DNA of 64,000 bases from Xanthoparmelia taractica (GCA_033085395.1 JANQBS010000200.1:1-64000), one strand, 5' to 3'; counted from the stretch's first letter, positions 1 to 10,008 are shown. A program made the numbers and translations. The notes: generated by a model from the letters alone, not told the origin.

Positions 1-97
1 AGCTTAAGAATAAAGAAGTTAAGATTAGAGCTAAGATTCGAAGTCGAAATTCGAGGGTAATAACTTTATTAGATAGACAGATAATAAGATGAATAGT

Positions 98-205
98 AGA
101 AGAATAATAAATAATAGAAGAATAATAAATATTAGAAGAATAATAAATGCCAGAAGAATAATAAATGCTAGAAGAATAATAAATATTAGAAGAATAATAA
201 ATAAT
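98..205. repeat. 18-bp tandem repeat, six units
   Basis: Six head-to-tail copies of an 18-bp unit of the form AGAAGAATAATAAATxxx, differing only in the last three bases. A shorter, more diverged version lies at about 17960-18010 in the second hAT copy, so the array belongs to the transposon. The open frames here encode only a repeated RRIIN peptide or, on the other strand, a hydrophobic LLxFII repeat. I regard both as by-products of the array. Confidence 0.85.
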
Positions 206-280
206 AGAAGAAAGAGTAGAAAGAAAATAAAAGTACACGATAAACATACCTTAGAAAACGTGATGTTATAGATAAAATCA

Positions 281-1300
281 ATGTTATTTGTTAATGCTTC
301 CAGATATCTATTGCAACGCGCACTCAAACTATTCCAGGATGTTAAAGTTCGTTGGGACTCAACCTGTCATATGTTGATACGATCTCATCTACTTCGTAGC
401 GATATCGACCGCTTTTTTGAGGAGAAATCAGGCGGCTTTCTTAGACTTAGCGCGAATAAATAATCGCAAGTCGAATATCTAATTGAATTAATTAGACTCT
501 TTTATATTTTTACGAAGTTAATAAGTAAAGATAAAAAGTTAATAATTTATTATATATTTAATATTTATAATAAATTATTTAATTATATTAAGAAGAAGAT
601 TTAAAAGCTAAGACGTAAGCGAGTTTTATGAAAAGTTAAACTTCGCGAGATTTTGAAGGCGCTTCGTAAAAAGTTAATTGTCTATTATAGCGAGACTTAA
701 TCGAATATAAAATATCTCTATAAATAGATAATACTTTTATATCTAAGTTATGAGAATATAATATTAAAAGAATCGAATTAGAAAGTTAAGTCTAATTAAA
801 CACTCTGAATAGAGATATACTAAAATACGCTCGAATAAACGTATCGAAATTATTAATATCTTGATGTTAATAATTAGATATAGAGGACTAAACGAGTAAG
901 AAGTCGCGTAGAGTCGCTTAATAATATTATTAATAAAATCGAAAAAACGATAGAAGTGTCGAATAATAATTAATTTTAGTAATATAAAAGAGAAGATTAA
1001 TATTCTACTTATTATTCTAGTCATAATTTAAATTTCTAATCTTAATTAAGTATCTTTTATTTATTTTAAGAATCTATTAATTCTTAATTAGTAAAAAAGC
1101 TTAAAGTCTTAGATCTTATTAATAGCACGTATAGCTAGAGATATCTTAGTCGTATCTAATAAAGCTATAGCTTATAAGCGATGTTTCTTATGAATTAAGC
1201 GACTATATAATAATTAAAAAAGCTATTCGCCTTTAATCTTTTAAGTCTTAATAATAATTTTTTATATAAAATATTAATAGAATAGCTACGAATAAGATAT
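281..1300 (+). pseudogene. hAT transposase fragment (copy 1)
   Basis: The frame from 281 to 463 reads through VKVRWDSTCHML, the hAT signature for the RW-ST segment of the catalytic domain, followed by LRSDIDRFFEE. Downstream, in RIP-broken frames, QVEYLIELI and a stretch ending IFNIYNKLF match the next conserved block of fungal hAT transposases. A final block near 1110-1280 corresponds to the C-terminal dimerisation region (compare 23600-23790, where AKRLYNNQKSYSPL is readable). Many stops have arisen by C-to-T changes. The part upstream of the RW motif is missing because of the 4.7-kb deletion relative to copy 2. Not functional. Confidence 0.75.
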
Positions 1301-2007
1301 ATTAAACTTAAAGAAAGATCTTAATATATTACTTAAAGCTAGATAAACTAATTAAAAAATTCGAAATTATTAAATAGAGGAGATTTCTAATATTAATTAT
1401 ATTAGTAATAATAATAAAGTACTCTCTAGATTAATTTAAGTAAGAAATTGATTCTTTTTTATTAAAATTTTATTTATTAATTATTCTTTAATTAAGAGGA
1501 GAGAAGCGAACGTAAAGTAATAAAAGATTAATCTCTATAGATTAAAGATCTGCGAAAAGAGTAAGAGAGATAACTTAAAATCGTTCTATAAATAATTAGA
1601 AAAGAGATCGACTTAACGATCTTACGTAGATTGTAATTCAAGAAAATAATGTATTATAGTTATTATTCTAGTTATCACTTATTAGAATAGTTATATTTAC
1701 TTAGCGAGATTAAATTAGAAGGGAGTTTATCTTAATATCACTTATTAAGTGTCGAAGTTTAATAATTGCTTAAGCTAATTTCGCTCTGACTTATATATTA
1801 ATCTAAAATTTTCTTATCTTATTCGCCACCTGATATAAGAAATAATCTATATTATAAAATACCTCTACATATATTAGAAATTTCTTAGATTATTTCATGA
1901 TATTAGTAATTTTCCATTCTATATCTTTATAAGTAATTTAATATAATTTCCCTATGATATCCTTTCATGATATGGTATGATACGATATGATATAGGATAT
2001 CCCAATC

Positions 2008-2034
2008 AAATATACCAGACCTTTCCGGCCCGTA
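2008..2034. repeat. hAT right terminal inverted repeat
   Basis: ATACCAGACCTTTCCGGCCCGTA matches the reverse complement of the left terminus at 16743 and the right terminus at 24518. It differs from the intact MITE termini at 52797 and 53038 at only a few positions. The family consensus start is TACGGGYCGGAAAGGTSTGG. Confidence 0.8.
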
Positions 2035-3231
2035 GTTGTTAGTTAAAGAGGTGAAGCATACGATTTATACTAAGCAGAAGCCTAGCGAGTACGTGATGTT
2101 ACAGCGTGTTAAACTATCATGGAATGGGAGTTATACGTCACTATAGACGTTACTATAGTAGTCTAAATATTACTAATATGTTATTATTCAATAAAATAAG
2201 ATAATTATAATAAATAAGATAATTATAGTACGGTGTGAAGCGAATAAGATACCTTGTATAGATATAGAATAATTACACGTATAAGACTCTATAGGGAGAA
2301 TTTAGCAAAAGATTAAACGGTTTATATTTAAACGATTTAGAATAATTCGAAGTCTTAATTTAGCGTAGTTATTTAAGTATTACATTTATTTAATTCTTAA
2401 TTTATTAGCTAGTAAAAATTATAACTCGAAGATTTAATAAGAATAATAGTAGTCGTTGATCTTATATCTTCGCTTTTCTTAGTATATATATATTTATTAA
2501 TTAATTAGCTAGCTAGCGAGATAGTAGCGAGAACGCTAGCTTTCTTTTAAAAAAGATAATATCTATTATAAAATATTTAATTCTATAAACGTAGAGCTAA
2601 TTATAACTAGTCTTAACGCTAGCTTCTTCGTACTTAGATAGTTAGTACACACTTAGATAGTTAGTACACACTTAGATAGATTATTATTTATATATATATT
2701 ACTTATTTTAATCTAGATTAAGTCGTTTCTTAATAACTATTTAACTTAACTTATTCGAATCGACGTTACTATTATTCTATTATAAAACGTATATTAATTA
2801 TATTCTAGATTAAACTTAAAAGTATCGAGTCTTATCTATAATAATAAAATTCGTTTAATATATTACTTATTTCGTAATATATTTAACTAGATAAAATTTT
2901 AGTAATTAATAATATAACTCTTACTTATTTATAATATTTCGTTTAAAAAAATAAGCTCGAAATATATAAATACTATTATTAAATACTAGAGAAATCTATT
3001 TATTTAATTAAAAAACTAGCTTAAAAATATCTACGCTTTATAACTAAATACTTTCTATTAGAATATTTATTTTATAACTTTACTTTTTCAATATCTTTAT
3101 TTTAAGAGTTATATCTTTAAATCTTTCTATTCTTTTTATAAAAGTTTTAAGATTTACTTAGCGCTATATTAAGAAAAGTTTATACTTTTAGAATAAAATC
3201 TTATCCCACGTGAGAAGTTTTGAAAAACCGC
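2035..3231. other. AT-rich RIP-mutated DNA without genes
   Basis: No frame of useful length is present on either strand. The stretch holds one recognisable repeat (2458-2701, shared with 53408-53645) and otherwise anonymous TpA-rich sequence. The segment just right of the hAT end (2035-2200) is less mutated and may be part of an LTR or the original target sequence, but I could not assign it. Confidence 0.7.
2458..2701. repeat. Dispersed repeat, copy 1 of 2
   Basis: About 240 bp sharing long matching blocks with 53408-53645, including GCTAGCTAGCGAGATAGTAG, the phrase AGAGCTAATTATAACTAGTC and the same TATATATATATT end. It contains a local duplication of ACTTAGATAGTTAGTACAC (about 2633-2669) that the other copy has only once in diverged form. 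No terminal inverted repeats were seen; it could be a solo LTR or a short interspersed element. Confidence 0.7.
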
Positions 3232-3279
3232 CTCAATCTCATATCAATGATATTATATACCGTACCTTTCCGGCCTCTA
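3232..3279. repeat. hAT-like terminus at the compartment boundary
   Basis: The sequence ATACCGTACCTTTCCGGCC, followed by TCTA, matches the hAT family right terminus at about 21 of 25 positions and is preceded by the same kind of palindromic ATATCAATGATATTATAT subterminal sequence. To its right the base composition changes abruptly to balanced DNA. No matching left terminus was found nearby, so this is a lone, diverged end. Confidence 0.5.
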
Positions 3280-4276
3280 TGGATTGGTTAGTGCGAAACA
3301 GGGAAATTTCGATGGAAACCTCTGTCTGGTTTTCCCTCTAGAGCCAGCTAATCAAGCAACATTTTACTCATACAGCGCTGTTGAACGTTGGCCTGGCAGA
3401 TCTGAAGCCCCGATGTTGTTGGTTTCCTTGTCGACGTGTACAAGTACTACCTAAAAGACCTCGACGTCAACTCTATTTTCTAGCAGCCAGTGTCAGCCAA
3501 GTCAGTGCTCACAGTGGCCGTCGAACCACGGCATCCAGCGCGTAACTCTCGGAACGTGCCGTCCAACCTTACTATCACTGAAGGTAATGACCGCCAAGAA
3601 CATGCTGTTTGACCAGCGTTCGACCAATATGTGGCAGTCGAAGCGGTTCTTAAAAGCCTCTAAATCTTTGTTCCTCGGCAAATAGCAAAGGATCAAGTGC
3701 CCCTTGCTGCTGGGCCAGCAGACTCGAGTGACGAGGCGATGTGATATGTTTCTGCCCCATCCATAATCTCATTATTCTGCACCACCAGACAATACTCATC
3801 AGACACGCATTCCTTAAAGGTTTTCATCCGCAAGACCAGCGATCAGTATAAAGAACTACAGCGGTACTGTTCGAACGGATAACGTGGAAATAGCCAAGAG
3901 AAAATGTGTAAACAGCAAAATTCGAGTGTTCTGTGCGGAATCATCGGAATGAGAGTCGCAGATATGAGCGTGGCGCCTTTTCTGCTTAGATACGTTGCAT
4001 CACGAGAGAACCTACAATGCAAAAGGAGCCATTGGCCATACTGACAGACTTGCCTCTTTTCCCAATTCCCACAAGCTGCTGCCTTTTTGAATGGTAAAAC
4101 CGCTGCAGTGAAAAGCAGTGCCGATATCAACATCCTCACTCTGAAAGCGGTTAGCGGTCGATCATAGTGATAAACACATGTTTTGGTCTTCTCGTGAGTA
4201 CACACATTGTCCTCTTCAATTCAGAAGCACCGTACCCGCAGCTTTTCAAGTCCAAGGTCGGTGCAGTGAGAAGACC
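3280..4276. other. Balanced-composition intergenic DNA, no gene recognised
   Basis: Normal base composition resumes here, but the open frames (for example minus-strand 3502-3696 and 3843-4205) show no recognisable domain and no convincing splice sites linking them. It may contain the promoter and 5' leader of the gene starting at 4277, or decayed coding sequence. Confidence 0.5.
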
Positions 4277-5301
4277 ATGGCCCGACCCAAAAAGCTGGAT
4301 AAATTTCACGACAAATGGGGCTCTGCTGTCTCGACTATCTATAATATCGCATTCTGTCCGGGTAACACTGCATCTGATGATCGGCTTCCCCACTGGAGAA
4401 ATCACTAACAATTTTCCACTCATAGTGAATATTCCTGAGGACAATGGACCCGTCCGTGAGACAACACAGGAACTCGAACAGTTTGAAATCGGCAGCCAAC
4501 AAGCCCGAGGATCTTCCGCGACTCCTGCGCTTCTTGTAAATGATACAGAGGACATTGAACCAGTCCATGAGACAGCTCAGCAACTCAAACAGTCTGAACA
4601 TGGCAGCCAACAAGCCCAAAAATCTTCCCTGACTCCTGCAGTTCCTTTGCACATCAGTCTACCAAGTTTACTGCCAGACTACATCTTCACCTCCTCACTC
4701 GGCAAACCTTACGACCGTGACTGGATGACTAAACACGGCGTTGACAAGCGCATCCTGGCAGGATTTTCGAGCAAGACCCACTTTGGGAGCTTGGTCGTCC
4801 ACGGTGCGATTAAGATTGGGGATAGACTGCGCGTGACCTATGACTCGGACAGCGGGGCAATTCACAAAGTGGGAACGGTAAGCTTGCGTATGACCCTCTT
4901 GCTTCAGAGACAGCTTCTCACTCATCCTGTTCCTCCAGATAACCAAAGGCGTGAAGAATTTCCGTCCTGACATCATCATACCCGGATCGCGCACAAGCGG
5001 CGACGCCTTCATCACTGTGCACGGCTGCGCGGGTCCTTTAGACTTCATCAACGGGATGAACGGGGAATTCGGGGAGCAATATGGCTACGTGTCTGGAGGC
5101 TGGAGGGCCGTCACCCTCATCAACAGCGAAGGTCGCGACATGGGGACTTTGTGGACGGTAAGGCAGGCGTACCATATCTGGGTAGAGGAGAAGGACAAGT
5201 GGGCTCTGCGCAACAACCAGCCGCTGGCATACCATAACAATTCAACCAATCCTCGACCAGGGACCGGTGTGCCCAAGGGACGAAAGCCCAAAGGATGCTG
5301 A
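4277..5301 (+). CDS. Hypothetical protein, 299 aa, three exons
   Basis: I join 4277-4361, 4426-4877 and 4939-5301. The introns (64 and 61 bp) are GT-AG; the first has a clear CACTAAC branch site. The joined length is divisible by three with no internal stop. The start is the ATG in ACCATGG, giving MARPKKLDK; an upstream in-frame ATG at 4178 is possible. After a basic N-terminus come two tandem 37-residue repeats (residues about 30-103, rich in E, Q and S, probably disordered). A compact region of about 150 residues follows, with motifs such as IKIGDRLRVTY, PGSRTSGDAFI and GGWRAVTLIN, and then a basic tail ending PKGRKPKGC. I do not recognise the family. The order of a GDRL strand, a turn and a GW strand recalls the RAMA-type small beta domain, but that is only a guess. 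The gene appears intact. Confidence 0.7.
4428..4649 (+). repeat. Intragenic 111-bp tandem duplication
   Basis: Two adjacent 111-bp (37-codon) units, 4428-4538 and 4539-4649, encode related peptides with the shared phrases ETxQxLxQxE, GSQQA and LTPA. The unit length keeps the reading frame. Confidence 0.85.
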
Positions 5302-6366
5302 AAGCGGAAGCTGGTGTCCAGATGATGTGGTGGGGCATTAGTGTGGCATTTAGCAGGGGACAAAAGCGGAGGTCTATGGTTTCGCACCCGTTTGCAGCTC
5401 TCCCACGCTACAGCGTAACAGCCTTGTTGTAGAAGCAAATTGAACTGACGTGCAGGATATTCTGTCTCTGGCTCGTAAATACAGACTGTCGGTGACTTCC
5501 GACCCTGTCCCTAGCTTTCTTGTCGGCAGATACATCCTATCCTTTTTGCCAGCCATACCCTTCTTCCCACTCCTATCTCCTAAACTCTAGAACGCAATCC
5601 ATATGTTGTCCCGCTGCGAATGCTGCCGCAAAGCCGGACGACTGACATACCACACAAAAGCTGAAGCACACCAGGGATCGAACAGGAACAAGGCCAAGCG
5701 GACGTAAAGTAGCAAAAGTGAAAAACATTCCACGACACCAATTTCCCTGCACAAGGCCGCTTACCTGCTACCGGATGACAACAAGCTTTGACAATGTCCA
5801 CCATTGCTGTCGTAACTGTCTGGTCGGCTCGAGCATTCAAGGTAACGGAGAATCGCTCTGCTGAACCTGATCTGTTGATCCATTTCTTGGTAGCGGGTGT
5901 CCCAGAGTTGTTGGAAGATCCTCTGGAAGAAGCATGCATCCGAGGAAAATAGTGCGACGGTCTTGACTTATACACTTGTCATATCTATGCCGGCAATTAT
6001 AAATGAGGGATATAGGACGGTATTGCTGTGGCGGTGGTCTTTTCTCTGACTCGAAGGTCTTGGCTGAGGATATTGATTTGGTTGGCGAGTCTCCCATTTG
6101 GCAACGGGCGTGAGAGAAATCTATTCAACTCTATCAGAAAGGTGACTGGGTACATGATTCTTGAATGACATTGATTCCTCGAGCGACTGGGAAATGAGTA
6201 TGCTGTGGGAAAGAGCTAAGTGCATACGGTACGGTTGGCCTGTTAAAAGGCATGCCAAGGACCTTCCTCAACACATAAAACACTGAATGAACCATCACAT
6301 TTCAACATGGCTATATCAATCAGCCATTGTCTCGGGCCCCACTAACGTCTCATATAGGATCCTAAG
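5302..6366. other. Intergenic or decayed coding DNA upstream of the P450 relic
   Basis: No complete gene is seen. On the minus strand about 5770-5960, a frame without an ATG reads a plausible protein piece (FFQRIFQQLWDTRYQEMDQQ) and ends at a GTAAGC donor-like site, but it is closed upstream by a stop and I found no partner exon. On the plus strand about 6225-6275, a frame reading GTVGLLKGMPRTF could be a decayed P450 segment preceding the exon at 6367. Neither is secure. Confidence 0.4.
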
Positions 6367-6722
6367 GTCAAATCGTCCCCGGCAATACAGCAGTATCAAT
6401 CTCGGCATACAGTGCGCACCGCGATCCTACGGTGTTTCCCGACCCTGAGGCATTCCGGCCCGAACGTTGGCTGGCCAAGGGCGACGATCGGTTGAAGGAT
6501 ATGCTTACAATACTCATCCCATTCAGCGCAGGCTCGAGAGGCTGTATTGGACGGAACGTGACAAGTTTAACGCAACAAGTTTTGCTGGCAACGCTTTGTT
6601 ATCGATATGAGTTTGCCTTGCCGACTAGGGAGTGGGAGATGGAGTGGGAGGAATACTTCAATTTGTGGCCAGTGAAATTGCCACTGAAGATCTGGCGCAG
6701 AGATGTACGGGCGTTGGCTTGA
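6367..6722 (+). pseudogene. Cytochrome P450, C-terminal relic
   Basis: The open stretch encodes the last about 119 residues of a fungal P450. It begins at an acceptor-like AG with GQIVPGNTAVSISAYSAHRD. It continues through the PERF-type motif FRPERWL and the heme-binding loop FSAGSRGCIGRN, where the cysteine is the axial heme ligand, and ends LKIWRRDVRALA before TGA. Family members are about 500 residues long. The membrane anchor, the I-helix with its threonine and the ExxR motif are not found upstream, so at least three quarters of the gene is missing or unrecognisable. The retained part has no stop or frameshift, which suggests loss by deletion rather than by point mutation. Plus strand, followed by a minus-strand transposase relic. 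Confidence 0.8.
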
Positions 6723-7003
6723 GATGGTGACGCCCAATCTAGACACTCCTTTACTTGAATGAAGTTGTTATAGCCACGTAAGGGTGTGCTGAGCAAGGCT
6801 GCCTAGCCAGCAAGGGTTAGCTGCTCTTAGCTGCTTAGGAGTAGCATATTCAGCCTCAGCCATCAGCCGTCTTCCAGCCCCATTAATGCAGCCTATTGGT
6901 TCTCGTCTTCTGCATAGGCTTTGAGGGGGATTTTCCAACGGAGATAGAGCCGAGCGTTTTGCCTTAAGCGAGGTACGAGATTAGTGCGTGGCGCGATTAC
7001 CTG
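6723..7003. other. Intergenic DNA
   Basis: Short balanced-composition stretch between the P450 relic and the piggyBac-derived element. It contains a small repetitive phrase (TTAGCTGCTCTTAGCTGCTTAGGAG). A minus-strand frame at 6893-7003 continues from the transposase relic but shows no motif I trust. Confidence 0.4.
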
Positions 7004-7631
7004 TCCCATCCTCTGGCGGGTTGGGTACTTAAAAGCTTGGCATTCCCCCACCAAATTTCTATATACCTGGAACAGCAGCAATATGCTCATTCCAACACGC
7101 TATATGATTACATATATGAATCCCACATACCAGAACTCTGGAATACTTGATTCTATGTGTAAAACCATCCAAATACTCGCTCCCAAATAGGCTCGGAGTT
7201 CTTTGACTGTGGCTGGGAACCAAGTACGTGTCTCGGGGTTTTCAGGCCCAGGATTCAGAAAAGCGTACTCATTCGTATGTCGCACAAGGATTTCTATGAC
7301 CTCATCATTAAAGAATAAGTCAAAGATTGCATACGGATCATCTGGAGCAATGGTGTTTGATAGTTAACTCTCGTCATTAGTCCATGGCTGCTTGATTTTC
7401 ACTGGTTTGTACTTAGGCAATGGCTAGGGCCTTGGAGGACGTCCTTTTGAGGTCTCAGAAGGCTTAGGATCCTTCTTCACGTGATCTAGATCATTGGACG
7501 TCTTATTACGAGGCATGGTGTTGGTTTATGTGGCTGTTATTTGATCTTGGACGCGCTGTTGTTTTTTTAGTGGTTGCGGGACGGAGAGTAGGGCTGAACC
7601 CCTATTTTAAGTACCCTGCCAGAGGATGGGA
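7004..7631. mobile_element. piggyBac-derived element with inverted ends
   Basis: The two ends form an inverted repeat: TCCCATCCTCTGGC plus GGGTACTTAAAA at 7004-7034 and the reverse complement at 7605-7631, which lacks about 4 bases in the middle. Between them lies the 5' part of a piggyBac-like transposase on the minus strand. The arrangement fits an internally deleted, non-autonomous element. I could not find the TTAA target duplication expected for piggyBac (the flanks read CCTG and TACC), so the boundaries or the mobility type remain uncertain. Confidence 0.5.
7036..7516 (-). pseudogene. piggyBac-like transposase, truncated and broken
   Basis: Reading leftward from an ATG at 7516, the frame gives MPRNKTSNDLDHVKKDPKP, two in-frame stops, then DPYAIFDLFFNDEVIEILV and RHTNEYAF. 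After these come TWFPATVKELRAYLG and ESSIPEFWY. These are the hallmarks of the N-terminal part of the piggyBac transposase domain (the FxLFFxDEV and ELxAYLGxxIxMxLH..SIxxYW blocks) in fungal proteins. The catalytic aspartates, which lie further downstream in the family, are absent. Stops are TAG and TAA, consistent with C-to-T change of CAG and CAA codons, so mild RIP or ordinary decay may be involved. Confidence 0.7.
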
Positions 7632-7730
7632 TACCACTCTTTTCTCCTCATTTTCCTTCCTAGAGAACAACACTCACCTTCAGAAACTCGTTGACATTTC
7701 TCGGAGTCCCAAAGCTGTCAAACAAGCACA

Positions 7731-8787
7731 ATGGCCACAGGCACCCCTATCTTTCCTCCCGTCGCACGTCTTAGAGATAAAGTATGTATTGTCACGGGCT
7801 CGTCTTCCGGCCTTGGTCGCGCAATTGCTCTCGCTTTCGCCGCTCATGGGACACGTCTTATTGTCTGCGCAGACTTGAAGCCTACACCGAGGTCAGATTT
7901 TATGGCCGAAGAAGCTGGGATGCCGACAGAAGAAGTAATTTGTCGTCGATATGGAAAGAATAAAGGGATTTTCGTAAAGACGAACGTCACTATTGGCACA
8001 GAGGTAGAGGCCTTGGTCCAGACGGCAGTGAAAGCGGGAGGAAGATTAGATGTGTAAGTATATTCGAAGAATGATCAATAATAGAAAACGGCTAATTAGA
8101 CTCCTCCTGAGGATACAGTATGGTTAATAATGCCGGCATCGGAGGCACTGAGCATCATGGAATGGTGCACGAGATGAAGGAAGAGACGTGGGATAATGTC
8201 ATAGTATTAATAGCCGCAGCGTCTTCCTTGGATGCAAGTATGCTTGCGCTCAATTCATGAATCAGACGCCTTATTCAAGCCGTCATAGAGGCTGGATTAT
8301 CAATACCTCGAGCATTATGGGACTCGTTGGACAGGCGGTCCATGGAGGTATGCTTGACTAACAAGAGGGATTGCTTGACTGATTGCTGAAAATGGGTTTT
8401 ACAGCCGCCTACTGTGCATCAAAAGGAGCCGTAACGCTTCTAACGAAGCAGATCGCTGTGGAGTACGCGAAGCATAAGGTTCACTGTAATTGCATATGCC
8501 CAGGGCGTAAGTTTTCTATGCTTTACCATGCTTGTGTTATCATCTGTTAAACTGGACTTTGTTCATATCACTGACTAGTCGCAACTATAGATCTTCGCAC
8601 ACCAATGACGGAGGGTCAGTTCCAAAAGCAAGAAACTAGGACAGCTATCTCCAACCTCACACCATGAGGCGACGAGTGGGGTGCCGCAGAGGACGTCGCA
8701 ACAGGCTACGTGTATCTTGCTAGCGATGATGCGGCCTATATAACTGGAGTAGCACTGCCGATTGACGGTGGATATACTGCACAATGA
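7731..8787 (+). pseudogene. Short-chain dehydrogenase/reductase, disrupted
   Basis: Four exons are evident: 7731-8053, 8119-8347, 8405-8506 and 8579-8787, with clean GT-AG introns of 65, 57 and 72 bp. The product is a classical SDR of about 287 residues. It has the Rossmann motif TGSSSGLGRA near residue 23, NNAG, the catalytic serine in INTSSIMG, YCASK (the YxxxK pair), PG, and a C-terminal SDDAAYITGVALPIDGG. Such enzymes carry out NAD(P)H-dependent alcohol/ketone redox. Two lesions break it: a one-base deletion near 8201-8208, after WDNV (the exon total is 863, one short of a multiple of three), and TGA at 8665-8667 where the family usually has tryptophan. Everything else is well conserved, so inactivation is recent, or one lesion is a sequencing error. 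Confidence 0.85.
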
Positions 8788-9264
8788 CGGGGGAAGGGCC
8801 TTGAGCTCCAACTCAATGTGCTAAACCTCGTCCCCAGAGTCAAGGGGCCAACTGCGTTCTTTGTGATCAATTAAATCAGCGCCCTACAGCATTCGAAAAG
8901 GCGAGTTCGCCGATAATTTGGGGAACCTACGAGGGCTTTGTGAGACTCTCTTTTAAGGTGGGGAGATATAGGGTAAAATGAAACAATTCATTTAGTAAAT
9001 CTGGACCCGATCATGAAAGTGCGCTATTAATCCGCCATAAAACTCATTCCAACCTAAAAAGGGCCTCATACCCTCACACCACTTTTTGATATATACGAAC
9101 CCCCTTGAACGGGGTTGAAGGACGCATTTGGTTGGGCTTAGCAACTTTGACCCGCCTCAAAGAAATCCCATCACATTCTTTGTCTTTGCCATGGTACGAT
9201 CCATGGCTTTCAGGATTTCTTGATAAGCATAGGGACTTTAGCCCGCATCCATGGAGACTTTGGG

Positions 9265-9380
9265 GTAGTCGGATCCGTTTTGTGCATGGCTATTGCAGCA
9301 TATGAAATGTGAAAGATTACATCAAGGGAAAACCCCCTTCATGTCCTAAACCATTAGAGTAGTCGGATCCGTTTCGTGCA
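9265..9380. repeat. 22-bp direct repeat pair
   Basis: GTAGTCGGATCCGTTTTGTG is followed by CA at 9265-9286. The same 22 bases, with one C for T, recur at 9359-9380, 94 bp apart in start position. Its role is unknown. Confidence 0.75.
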
Positions 9381-9967
9381 GAATTGATTGAAGATAGGAA
9401 AACGTCTACATGCATCAACCGGTCTGTCTCCGCGCCTTCTTCGCCTTATTTCGATCTCGATCATGCGCACGAATCATGACCGCCGAAATACCTGTTCTGC
9501 CCAGCAGCACTTTCGTGCATACCGGCAGCTGTTCCATAAGTTGAGTAAGAAATTGGCGCTTTCGCATTCTGCCAAAGAGATAAGGAGCTCAATTGATACG
9601 GACCCGCTATATCGGCGGTGAGATGCAGCGGTCCACAGGTTCAGCCGCATGCAGGCCTCTCGGAGCCTTGTGGAAAACCCGTCAGGATCATCGGGGACAT
9701 CACCTCAGCCGTGAACACCGCGGCAGAGTCAACCTTACATATTCCATTTCAGCTCTGTGCCTCAAGCTATTCACCTTAATATTAAGGCGCAAGTATATGC
9801 AAGACGCACATGTGTGCCTGTGGCATAGCAATGCGCTGCAACCATAAACACTCATGTGGCCCTCCGAATAGCTGATCCCTGCCTTATTATCCAGCTGAAA
9901 AGGTTAGCGAAGGGGGGACAACTGGGGCACAACGAAAAGAGTCCCATGGCGCCGACATTACCCACCC

Positions 9968-10008
9968 AGCCTTGTGCTCTCGACAATTTAGAGCCTTGTG
10001 CTCTCGAC
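9968..10008. repeat. 17-bp direct repeat pair
   Basis: AGCCTTGTGCTCTCGAC occurs at 9968-9984 and again, perfectly, at 9992-10008 with a 7-bp spacer. It lies about 170 bp upstream of the ATG at 10176, so it could be promoter-associated, but that is only positional inference. Confidence 0.8.

Larger units (their letters stand above)
1..2034 (+). mobile_element. hAT DNA transposon, copy 1 (left end outside window)
   Basis: This is the right part of a RIP-mutated hAT element. Its right terminal inverted repeat ends at 2034 and carries the family signature CCGGCCCGTA with the preceding palindromic ATATCAT-type subterminal repeats. It aligns with the longer copy at 16743-24518: bases about 1-310 match about 17865-18121, and bases about 310-2034 match 22811-24518. 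Copy 1 therefore lacks about 4.7 kb that copy 2 has. Differences in the matching parts are mostly C/T and G/A. It contains a transposase fragment and an 18-bp tandem repeat. The flanking 8 bases on the left are outside the window, so no target-site duplication can be tested. Confidence 0.75.

Noticed and set aside
98..205. CRISPR-like array
   Set aside because: Units are 18 bp head to tail without unique spacers, and the locus is a eukaryotic transposon.
31..327. 98-residue hydrophobic frame on the minus strand, and its plus-strand RRIIN partner
   Set aside because: Both are translations of the 18-bp tandem repeat; the periodic LLxFII or RRIIN pattern follows the array and not a protein fold.
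4167..4970. 267-residue single open frame as the gene model
   Set aside because: Its first part contains an evident intron (4362-4425) and its end reads through a second intron (4878-4938); the spliced model joins better-composed exons.
6893..7090. Extension of the piggyBac transposase frame leftward
   Set aside because: It crosses the inverted-repeat arm at 7004-7034 and shows no convincing family motif.
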